From positions 1 to 45,281 of the forward strand of contig CAMDKQ010000005.1 in the NCBI GenBank assembly GCA_945901095.1: DNA of 45,281 bases, read 5' to 3'. Of this stretch, positions 37,855-45,281 are shown piece after piece. How positions within the stretch are numbered: the first letter of the stretch is position 1; each line of letters begins with the position of its first letter. The notes beneath the pieces were generated by a model. The model saw only the letters and a list, made by a program, of their open reading frames with translations, was not told the origin of the DNA and searched no databases. Source of the stretch: Bifidobacterium breve. Lineage in GTDB: Bacteria > Actinomycetota > Actinomycetes > S36-B12. The translations under genes were made by a program, and so were the position numbers.

Positions 37855-38190
37855 ATGGATCCCGGACGCTGGTCGTACGTTGCCGTCCTCGGCTTCGTGC
37901 TCATCGGCTGCCTCTGGTTGGAGTTCGCTCTGCGAACGCGCGTCCTCGTGCGGACACGGCGACTGCTTGCCAGCATGGTCATCCCCCTCCTCGTCTTCTA
38001 CGCCTGGGACGCCTATGCCGTGGCCTCGGGCCACTGGACCTTCGACCCGGGACGGATCCTCGGCGTCCATCTTCCGGGAGCAGTTCCAATCGACGAGGTG
38101 CTGTTCTTTCTCGTGATCCCGCTCGCGTCGATCCTCACGCTCGAGGCGGTCCGATCGGTGCGTGGATGGAAGGCAGGTGACGAGCCGTGA
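37855..38190 (+). CDS. crtYc: Lycopene cyclase domain protein (CrtYc-like)
   Basis: 112 aa, three TM helices; FYAWDAYAVASGHWTFDPGRILGVHLPGAVPIDEVLFFLVIPL. Confidence 0.9.
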   Translation: MDPGRWSYVAVLGFVLIGCLWLEFALRTRVLVRTRRLLASMVIPLLVFYAWDAYAVASGHWTFDPGRILGVHLPGAVPIDEVLFFLVIPLASILTLEAVRSVRGWKAGDEP

Positions 38191-38639
38191 CCTACACGCA
38201 GCTCGGCGTTCTTGGGGTGATCCTCGTCGTTGTATTCGACCTTTGGGCGGCCCGGACCAGGCTCGTCACCCGTCGGCTGTTTTGGGTGTCGTACGCGATC
38301 ATCGTGTTCTTCCAGCTCATCACGAATGGGATGTTCACCGGCTTCGGCATCGTTCGGTACTCAGGTGATGCGATCATCGGCGGGTCCTCACCCGCGGCTG
38401 GCCCGCCGGCATTCATCGGTGACGGCCGGCTCGCCTTCGCACCGGTCGAGGACCTGCTGTTCGGGTTCGCCCTCGTCCTGCTGTCACTCTCCTGCTGGAT
38501 CTGGCTCGGACGCCGCGGCCTCCAGAGCACCCCGCTCGCGGGCCCACCAATCTGGCGCAGAACACCACCACCCCCCTCGCCGTTTGCCCCATTTGATGGG
38601 ACAAACGGCAAAATTCCGCCGGATTCCAACAATATTTGA
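38187..38639 (+). CDS. crtYd: Lycopene cyclase domain protein (CrtYd-like)
   Basis: Overlaps crtYc by 4 nt; FQLITNGMFTGFGIVRYSGDAIIG...LAFAPVEDLLFGFALVLLSLSCWIWLGRR. C-terminal tail overlaps a hairpin. Confidence 0.88.
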   Translation: MTYTQLGVLGVILVVVFDLWAARTRLVTRRLFWVSYAIIVFFQLITNGMFTGFGIVRYSGDAIIGGSSPAAGPPAFIGDGRLAFAPVEDLLFGFALVLLSLSCWIWLGRRGLQSTPLAGPPIWRRTPPPPSPFAPFDGTNGKIPPDSNNI

Positions 38640-38669
38640 CCGTTGGTCCCAGAATACGGATGAAATGAC
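38579..38669. repeat. Convergent-junction repeat/hairpin element, copy B
   Basis: Hairpin GCCGTTTGcCCCA-TTTGA-TGGGaCAAACGGC (38579-38609), third arm CCGTTGGTCCC (38640-38650), and reverse complement of GTCATTTCATCCGTATTCTGG (38649-38669). Confidence 0.55.
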
Positions 38670-38707
38670 GGGGGAGGACGGGGCGGCCGCAGCGGTGTCT
38701 GGTTGGG

Positions 38708-39658
38708 CTACCCAACGGGATGAAGTCCATTGACCTGCCCGGGTCCATAGCGGCGCCTAGCCCGCCTGGCTCGCGCCCACGCCGGCAGGGCGACCTGCAA
38801 GCGGCGCCGGATCGGCACGCTGGCCCGCTTCGTGAATATCTCGTAGTCGATGCGTTCAACCTCGTCGACGATGCCGCAATAGAGCACCCGTGCGGCCTCG
38901 ATGCAGTCACGCGATGAAGGGTGGAGAAGCTCGATGCCTCCGCGCGACTGTTCTTCGAGCACCCGTACGCGGGCTATTTGAAAGCGAAGTGCGTCCTTTA
39001 CCGCTGGTGTGGCCACCCGGGTCTCGAGATCCGCGCGCGTGACGCCGAATGCCGCGAGCTCATCGAGCGGGAGGTAGACCCGTCCGCGATCGAGATCCTC
39101 GGCGACGTCGCGCACGAAATTCGCAAGCTGGAACGCGACTCCGAGGTCTTTTGCGCGCTCGAATGCCTCCGGGGCCGTCGGCTCGAGGATCGGGATCATC
39201 TGCAAGCCGATGACGGCGGCCGATCCGTAGACGTACTCGTAAAGCGCTGGATAGTCGGCGTACTCGGTGACCGTGAGGTCCATCCGCATCGAGTGGAGGA
39301 AGGCGGTGAAGTAATCGACCGGAATGTCCCACCGCAGGACAGTGTCAACAACGGCCCTGCAGACCTCGTCCTGGGAATGGCCGCGGGCTAGGTCGTCGAG
39401 GAACTGCTGGCCCCACCCGACGAGCCACTCACTCTTTTCCGCATCGGTAAGTGTTGAACTCAGGTCATCGACGATCTCGTCGGCGTACCGCGCAAAGCCG
39501 TACAGAGCATGGACGTACGGTCGCTTTCCCGGGGGCAGCAGCAAGGTGGCGAGGTAATAAGTCTTGCCGTGGGCGGCATTGAGCAGCCTGCATCGCTCGT
39601 AGGACGCTCTCAGGAGGGGATCATGAATATCGGCTGCGTCGAGGTCTCGTGAGCTCAC
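38708..39658 (-). CDS. crtB: Phytoene synthase
   Basis: KTYYLATLLLPPGKRPYVHALYGFARYADEIVDD; QLANFVRDVAEDLDRGRVYLPLDEL. Confidence 0.95.
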   Translation of the reverse strand: MSSRDLDAADIHDPLLRASYERCRLLNAAHGKTYYLATLLLPPGKRPYVHALYGFARYADEIVDDLSSTLTDAEKSEWLVGWGQQFLDDLARGHSQDEVCRAVVDTVLRWDIPVDYFTAFLHSMRMDLTVTEYADYPALYEYVYGSAAVIGLQMIPILEPTAPEAFERAKDLGVAFQLANFVRDVAEDLDRGRVYLPLDELAAFGVTRADLETRVATPAVKDALRFQIARVRVLEEQSRGGIELLHPSSRDCIEAARVLYCGIVDEVERIDYEIFTKRASVPIRRRLQVALPAWARARRARRRYGPGQVNGLHPVG

Positions 39659-41154
39659 TGGCGCATCCTCCCATCTGCCATGTCGTTCGTCGGTGCACCT
39701 AGGAGAAGGCGTCGTTCGCGTGGGCTTGCGAGCGCGACGAGGGCCACGATGGCAACGGCGATCACGAAGGTTATCCCGTCTGTGATGTCAAGGAAATTGT
39801 CAGAGGTGGTGCTGCTTTCCACCATGCCATGCACGGTGAAGGCGGCCGTCATGAAGACGGCCACCTGCATTCCCCGATGGGTCAGGCCGCTCACGGCGAA
39901 GAGCGGTAGTGCCCAGAGCAAGTACCACGGCTGGATGACCGGGCCGAGGACGACGAGGGCGCCGATTGCGAGTGCGGCGCCGCGCACGGGGCTGCGCCCG
40001 GATGGCCGCAGGATGAGTATCGCGATGATGACGAGGGCCGTGGCACTGCCGATCGCCCGGACGATGAAGACGGCCGGTGCGCCGTCGGCCGTGACCCCGA
40101 TGGCGGTGGTGAGGTATCCGATGATCTGGCCGACGGCGGTCGTCGGGGAGAGCCAGGTGAGCACGCCGGAGGGAGTGCCAAACGTCGCAGACAGCACTCC
40201 GTATCCGGAATCGACCGCGAGAAACAAGGATGCCGCGGTGAGAACGAAGACGAGTGCGGCGAGGAGCGACGCCCGAATCCGCTGCGGCCACGAGGCCCCG
40301 GACCCCGCCCAAAGCAGCCCGATGAATGGCAGTGCGACGATGGCGATGGGCTTCACGGCGAAGGCTATGCCGACGAGGGCTGCGCCCCAGACGCATCGGC
40401 AACTAGCTGCGAGCCAGAACGCAGCCACGATGAGCCCGACCATGAGGGAGTCGTTATGGGCCCCGGAAACGAAGTGCATGATCACCAGCGGGTTGAGGAC
40501 GGCGAGCCAGGTGGCGCGCACCGGATCGACGCCGTGGATAGCGGCGAGTTTCGGGACAAACACCACGAGGAGGACGACACCCGCGAGTGATGCGACCCTC
40601 AGGAGCAGTGCAGCTAAGTAAGCGTTCGGATGGGCGAAGGACGCCACCGCGCGCTCGATAGCAAGGAAGGCCGGACCGTAGGGGGTTGGCGATTCGGCCC
40701 ACATCGGGTCCGCGCCGTCCTGGAACCAGCCCGGAATGCTCCCCACCCCCATGGTCGTCGGATCTGATCCGGCTTCGAGGAGTCTGCCCTGCACGTAGTA
40801 GGAGTAGACGTCGCGGCTGAACATCGGCGGCGCGAGGAGGAGGGGAACAGACCAGATCCCCATGATCCAGGTGAGCGACCGCAGCGATGGTTGTCTCTCG
40901 TCCAGGAGGTCTGCGCCGAGCACCAGCCATGCCTGAAGCAGCACCGCGAGCCCGAGGAAGACGAAACCGCGAGCGACGAGCGAGCCGCCGGCCGAGCCGC
41001 GCAGGAGATCGACGAGGGGATTGGCGAGAAGATTGGTCTCAAGCGGCAGCCAACCGACGCCGAGCGCGCCGATGGCCAGTAGGCCGGATCCGGCGAACCC
41101 CGGCAGGCCATGGCGCAGGATCGCATCGCGACCGAATCCCCCCGGTGCGGTCAC
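39655..41154 (-). CDS. Polyprenyl-phosphomannose-dependent alpha-mannosyltransferase-like GT-C membrane protein (MptA/MptB family)
   Basis: GTG 41154 overlapping the crtI stop (GTGA); many TM helices; RDVYSYYVQGRLLEAGSDPTTMG, PVIQPWYLLWALPLFA. Confidence 0.82.
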   Translation of the reverse strand: MTAPGGFGRDAILRHGLPGFAGSGLLAIGALGVGWLPLETNLLANPLVDLLRGSAGGSLVARGFVFLGLAVLLQAWLVLGADLLDERQPSLRSLTWIMGIWSVPLLLAPPMFSRDVYSYYVQGRLLEAGSDPTTMGVGSIPGWFQDGADPMWAESPTPYGPAFLAIERAVASFAHPNAYLAALLLRVASLAGVVLLVVFVPKLAAIHGVDPVRATWLAVLNPLVIMHFVSGAHNDSLMVGLIVAAFWLAASCRCVWGAALVGIAFAVKPIAIVALPFIGLLWAGSGASWPQRIRASLLAALVFVLTAASLFLAVDSGYGVLSATFGTPSGVLTWLSPTTAVGQIIGYLTTAIGVTADGAPAVFIVRAIGSATALVIIAILILRPSGRSPVRGAALAIGALVVLGPVIQPWYLLWALPLFAVSGLTHRGMQVAVFMTAAFTVHGMVESSTTSDNFLDITDGITFVIAVAIVALVALASPRERRLLLGAPTNDMADGRMRQ

Positions 41155-42710
41155 CGTCGAGCGCGTGAGGCGTACCGCGGGTCCTTGCCGAGAATCCGCT
41201 CCGCAGCGAGGCGTCCCGAGATGAGGACCATTGGCACCCCGACTCCGGGCTGGGTGCCGGAACCGGCGAAGACGACGTTCTCGCCCCACAGGTTTCCGGG
41301 TCGAAATGGGCCGGTCTGCATGAATGAATGTGCGGACGCGAACGGGGCCCCGCGTTCCATCCCCCGCTCCTGCCAGTCCAGGGGCGTTGTGACGTCCTCG
41401 ACCTCGATCGCATCACCGAACCCGATGTAGCCGCGCTCCTCGAGGACTCGCACGACCTCGTCGCGATAACGAGGACCCTCCTTTCGCCAGTCGATGTCGG
41501 CGTCCAGATTCGGTGTGGGAAACAGTACGTAGTAGATCTCCTTGCCATCCGGGGCAAGGCTGGGATCCGACTGCGACGGGTTCGTGACAAGCAGGCTGGG
41601 ATCGCTCATGAGTTTGCGCTTGTTGATGAGGTCCTCGAAGACGCCCCGCCAGCTTCGTCCGAAATGGATGTTGTGATGGGCGATCTTCGAGTAGGACGCC
41701 GATGACCCTGCGAGGAGCACGAAGCAGGAAGGCGAGTAGTTCAGCCGTTTGAGTGAGAGGGGCTCGCGCCCGAGGAGATCACGGTAGGCGACGGGCAAAT
41801 CGGGATTGAGCACAACGGTGTCGCATGCGATGCGCTCACCGGTCGAGGTGATGACGGCGACCGCCCGTGAACCGACCGTCTCGACCTTCGTGACCGTGGT
41901 GTCGTACCGGAAGGTCACCCCGTGCTTCTGCGCGGCAGCGGCCATGGCGGTCGGCAGGGCATGCATTCCGCCCTTGGGGAAGAAGACGCCGGCGACCGAG
42001 TCCATGTAGGCGATGACCGCGTAGATCGCGAGGGCGTCGTACGGCGATAGCCCCGCGTACATTGCCTGGAATGAGTAGATCCGCTCGGTTCGAGGGTCGG
42101 TCATGTACTCACGAACCTTCGGGGCCAGCTTTCGGAACCCGCCGATCGAGATGAGCTTCGCGAGGTCAGGGGTCACGAGATTGAACGGTGAGTCGATATT
42201 GCGGTCGATGAAGTCCTTCATTTCGTAGCGGTACAACTCGGAGACGAAGTCGACATAGCGGCGGTAGCCGGCGGCCTCGTCCGGTCCGATGACCTCGCGA
42301 ATCTCCTCGGTCATTTCATTGACGTCGGCGTGAACATTAAGGACCGAGCCGTCGGGGTAGAACGCGCGGTACAGGGGCGCAACCGGCTCGAGGGTGAGCC
42401 AGTCCTCCATGGTCTCGCCGAGCGCGTCGAAGCAATCGGCGATGAGATCGGGCATGGTGAGGACGCTCGGGCCGGTGTCGAATTGGTAGGTGCCGTCAGC
42501 CGAGGGGATGTTCAGTCGCCCCGCGCGTCCGCCCGGGATCGACTCGCGCTCAAGGACCGTGACAGTTCTGCCTGCACCCGCGAGGCGCATTGCCGCAGAG
42601 AGTCCAGCGAGGCCGGCGCCGACGACCACGACATGCTCGGTCGGCCCGGTGACGGTCCTCATCCGGCTACCGGGTAGCCATCTGGTGAAGTCGGTCGCGC
42701 GCGGGCTCAT
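41151..42710 (-). CDS. crtI: Phytoene desaturase
   Basis: VVVVGAGLAGLSAAMRLAGAGRTVTVLERESIPGGRAG; C-terminal NLWGENVVFAGSGTQPGVGVPMVLISGRLAAERIL. Confidence 0.95.
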   Translation of the reverse strand: MSPRATDFTRWLPGSRMRTVTGPTEHVVVVGAGLAGLSAAMRLAGAGRTVTVLERESIPGGRAGRLNIPSADGTYQFDTGPSVLTMPDLIADCFDALGETMEDWLTLEPVAPLYRAFYPDGSVLNVHADVNEMTEEIREVIGPDEAAGYRRYVDFVSELYRYEMKDFIDRNIDSPFNLVTPDLAKLISIGGFRKLAPKVREYMTDPRTERIYSFQAMYAGLSPYDALAIYAVIAYMDSVAGVFFPKGGMHALPTAMAAAAQKHGVTFRYDTTVTKVETVGSRAVAVITSTGERIACDTVVLNPDLPVAYRDLLGREPLSLKRLNYSPSCFVLLAGSSASYSKIAHHNIHFGRSWRGVFEDLINKRKLMSDPSLLVTNPSQSDPSLAPDGKEIYYVLFPTPNLDADIDWRKEGPRYRDEVVRVLEERGYIGFGDAIEVEDVTTPLDWQERGMERGAPFASAHSFMQTGPFRPGNLWGENVVFAGSGTQPGVGVPMVLISGRLAAERILGKDPRYASRARR

Positions 42711-42769
42711 GCGTACTCCTTTGTTGGTGACGAGAATCGGGTGAGAGACATGAGGCGACGCAGGGCCGA

Positions 42770-43852
42770 TCAGACGCTTCGACTTGTCGCTGCGTGAGCA
42801 AGATCGGTGAGGAACCGCTGCGCGACCGACTCGATGAGGGGGCTGGCGGCCGCGGTGAGAGCATCGTCGAGTCGAGTCTGGATCTGTTGCTCGACGAAGG
42901 CGAGCGCACCCGTGTCGCAGATGACGCTTCGTAGTGCCTCGAGGCCGGCGGCGTCAAGGGCGGGGTCGCCGAGATGGGTTCGCAGGACGATGGCCTGGGT
43001 CTTTGTCGCCCGATCTAGGGCAGTCGCGATGAGGACGGTGCGCTTGCCCTCGCGAAGGTCGTCGCCCGCGGGCTTCCCGGTCTCCTTCGGGTCACCGAAT
43101 ACCCCGAGGACATCGTCACGCATCTGGAATGCCTCGCCGAGGGGGAGCCCATAGGCGGTGTAGGCGTCGGTGAGTTGGGGGCTTGCACCGGCGAGCGCCG
43201 CGCCGATGTGCAGCGGACGTTCGATCGTGTACTTCGCTGACTTGTACTGGACGACGCGCAGGGCTCGATCGATCGATCCGCCGCCCCGTGCCTGCTCGAG
43301 AAGGTCGAGGTACTGCCCCGCCATGAGTTCGGTGCGCATCTCGTCGTAGACGACCTTCGCACGGCGGAGCGCATCGGCCGGCATTCCCGAGGTGAGGAGG
43401 ACCTGATCGGCCCATGACAGGCAGAGGTCCCCGATGAGGATTGCGGCACCGACCCCGAAGGTCTCGGGGGAGCCGAGCCACTCGGATCCGCGATGGAGAC
43501 TGGCGAAACGGTGATGGACTGCGGGGCGTCCACGCCTGGTGTCGGAGCAGTCCATGACGTCGTCGTGGATGAGGGCGCAGGCTTGGAGAAACTCTAGGGA
43601 CGCAGCTGCGCGAATCGCGGCCTCGTCGAGCACAGGGTCGTTGGCATCGCCGCCCGCGCCCCGCCAGCCCCAGTAGCAGAAGGCCGGGCGCAGTCGCTTG
43701 CCCCCTGACAGGAACTCGTTGAGGGCTTCGCTGAGCGGGACGAGATCTTCGCTGATCTGTGTGAGGAGACGTTCCTCCTCCATGAGGACCGAGGCGATGA
43801 CAGACTGGACCCGAGAACGAAACTCCGCTGAGTCGAGGCCGGATTCTGACAC
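42770..43852 (-). CDS. Geranylgeranyl/polyprenyl diphosphate synthase
   Basis: GGKRLRPAFCYWG, ALIHDDVMDCSDTRRGRPAVH, FQMRDDVLGVFGDPKETGKPAGDDLREGKRTVL. Confidence 0.95.
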   Translation of the reverse strand: MSESGLDSAEFRSRVQSVIASVLMEEERLLTQISEDLVPLSEALNEFLSGGKRLRPAFCYWGWRGAGGDANDPVLDEAAIRAAASLEFLQACALIHDDVMDCSDTRRGRPAVHHRFASLHRGSEWLGSPETFGVGAAILIGDLCLSWADQVLLTSGMPADALRRAKVVYDEMRTELMAGQYLDLLEQARGGGSIDRALRVVQYKSAKYTIERPLHIGAALAGASPQLTDAYTAYGLPLGEAFQMRDDVLGVFGDPKETGKPAGDDLREGKRTVLIATALDRATKTQAIVLRTHLGDPALDAAGLEALRSVICDTGALAFVEQQIQTRLDDALTAAASPLIESVAQRFLTDLAHAATSRSV

Positions 43853-43916
43853 GCCACAGAGCCTACGCGTAATCGAGCCTGCCGGCCTCCCGTCCTCGCA
43901 CGACTACGCTTCACTC

Positions 43917-44924
43917 ATGCGGAAACCGGGGACATTCGTCGGCAACCACGTGAGCGCCGCTCCCGGTCCCTCGCTGGGTGAGGTGCTCGCACGTGGCGAG
44001 CGATCCTTCTCATTTGAGCTGTTCCCGCCGAAGACCGATGATGGCGAGCGCGCGCTCTGGCAGACCATCCGGGATCTCGAGGGGCTCAATCCGACCCTGA
44101 TCTCGGTGACATACGGAGCCGGCGGATCCACCCGCGATCGCACCGTACGGATAGTCGCGGGGATTGCCGCGGAGCCGGAGCTCACCCCGCTTGCGCACCT
44201 CACATGCGTCGGTGCGAGCCGAGATGAAGTTCGGGCGGTTATCGAGGAGTACGCGGCGGCGGGGGTGCGAGCCATCCTTGCGCTGCGCGGGGATCCGCCG
44301 GGCGGCCCGGGCACGCCGTGGGCCCAACACCCTGATGGCCTTGCGCACGCCGATGACTTGGTGGAGCTCATCGCATCGATGGGCGGATTCAGCGTGGGTG
44401 TCGCGGCATTCCCGGAAGGGCACCCCGAGTCACCCGACCTTGATGCAGATGCCGTCATCCTCGCCAGAAAGCAGGATGCGGGTGCTGAATTCGCGATCAC
44501 CCAATTTTTCTTCGATGCCCGCGACTACGAGCGGCTCGTCAGTGATGCGGGGCGCCATGGCTGCACGATGCCAATCCTTCCTGGCCTGCTGCCCGTGACG
44601 AATGTTGCGCAGATAGAACGGTTTGCTGCGCTGTCCGGCGCTGCATTCCCCGCGGAGCTGGCCGCCCGGTTCGCCCTCGTCAAGGACGATCCTGACGCTG
44701 TCCAGGCCCTTGGCGTGGAAGTCGCGGCCGAACTTGGGCAGGAGCTTCTCGATCTCGGAGCTCCGGGCTTGCACTTCTATACGCTCAATCGCTCGACCTC
44801 GACGCAAGAGGTGTTTCAGGCCTTAGGCCTCGGCTCGGCCGATGAGCGTCGCGACGATCTCTGCGCTCATCCCAACGAGGGGCAGCCCGCCTCCCGGGTG
44901 GGCGGAACCACCGACGAGATATAG
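43917..44924 (+). CDS. metF: Methylenetetrahydrofolate reductase
   Basis: ATG 43917; SFSFELFPPKTDDGERALW, SVTYGAGGSTRDRT, TCVGASRDEV, ALRGDPPGG, FFDARDY, GLHFYTLNRSTSTQEVFQALGL. Confidence 0.95.
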   Translation: MRKPGTFVGNHVSAAPGPSLGEVLARGERSFSFELFPPKTDDGERALWQTIRDLEGLNPTLISVTYGAGGSTRDRTVRIVAGIAAEPELTPLAHLTCVGASRDEVRAVIEEYAAAGVRAILALRGDPPGGPGTPWAQHPDGLAHADDLVELIASMGGFSVGVAAFPEGHPESPDLDADAVILARKQDAGAEFAITQFFFDARDYERLVSDAGRHGCTMPILPGLLPVTNVAQIERFAALSGAAFPAELAARFALVKDDPDAVQALGVEVAAELGQELLDLGAPGLHFYTLNRSTSTQEVFQALGLGSADERRDDLCAHPNEGQPASRVGGTTDEI

Positions 44925-45281
44925 ACCCGGTACCGGTGAGGCGTTCGCGGGCCGCTGGAACGCGGCGCGGGACCCGTTGCTTGAGGTGCCGTAGATCGAG
45001 CCTCCGGGGGCCCGGACGTCGCGCTCATAGTCTTGCGGGGTGCGAATCTCGCGCCACAGAATGCGGTCGCGCAGGTCGGTGCCGCGGTTGGCGAGCACCG
45101 TGAGCAGATGATCCGCGTAATCCTCGGCGACGCCGGGTTGTGACCAGTCGACGGTGCGATCCCGTCCGTCACCGTGACGTGGAGCATTCACGAGCACGAA
45201 CCACGACTCGTGGTCTGAGTCGGGTCGCATGAGGGGATCATTCGGTACACAGGCGTAAACCGTCGGGTCCTGAACCGGGCG
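44823..45281 (-). CDS. CrtI-family carotenoid desaturase/oxidase C-terminal part (truncated by window edge)
   Basis: Frame open to 45281 (RPVQDPTVYACVPNDPLMRPDSD...); C-terminal GLYLVGGSAHPGGGLPLVGMSAEIVATLIG is a CrtI-family signature. Confidence 0.87.
   Translation of the reverse strand, partial: RPVQDPTVYACVPNDPLMRPDSDHESWFVLVNAPRHGDGRDRTVDWSQPGVAEDYADHLLTVLANRGTDLRDRILWREIRTPQDYERDVRAPGGSIYGTSSNGSRAAFQRPANASPVPGLYLVGGSAHPGGGLPLVGMSAEIVATLIGRAEA

Noticed and set aside
1-45281. CRISPR arrays, insertion sequences, prophage genes, tRNA/rRNA genes
   Set aside because: No regularly spaced repeats, transposase/integrase-like ORFs or tRNA T-loop signatures were noticed in the window.

Overview
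This ~45 kb window is high-GC actinobacterial chromosome, and essentially every base is coding. Left to right: a TusA-like protein and cysteine desulfurase (-); cytochrome c oxidase ctaC-ctaD-ctaF (+) and an L,D-transpeptidase lipoprotein (+); the qcrC-qcrA-qcrB bc1 genes and ctaE (-); an orphan receiver-like protein and trpD (+); a frameshifted FAD amine oxidase and a DEDDh exonuclease/GIY-YIG fusion (-); an NlpC/P60 hydrolase (+); a membrane glycosyltransferase and fadD (-); a metallophosphoesterase, SRPBCC, ArsA-like, DUF-type and ROK glucokinase run (+); an alpha/beta hydrolase, plsC, glpK, pfkA, class II DAHP synthase and MGMT; a PLP decarboxylase / FAD oxidase / ALDH7-like operon (-); a Ser/Thr kinase with four PASTA repeats (-) and a NadR-like kinase (-); carotenoid genes (crtYc/crtYd, crtB, crtI, GGPP synthase) with a GT-C mannosyltransferase embedded between crtI and crtB; metF; and a second CrtI-like gene cut by the window edge. 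From memory, the order resembles the Mycobacterium tuberculosis Rv2172c-Rv2200c neighbourhood, so most of it is conserved core. I see no CRISPR array, transposase, prophage, tRNA or rRNA, and no clearly new multi-gene system. The observations most worth checking are: (i) a short motif shared by two tail-to-tail intergenic regions; (ii) a three-hairpin leader upstream of the NlpC/P60 gene; (iii) a structured, apparently non-coding stretch after the L,D-transpeptidase that ends in a perfect 34-bp palindrome; (iv) a single-base frameshift in the amine oxidase; (v) a degenerate P-loop in the ArsA-like protein; (vi) the mannosyltransferase translationally coupled to carotenoid genes; (vii) a metF reading frame that runs about 100 nt antisense into its neighbour. 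All coordinates and motifs were read by eye; no searches were run.
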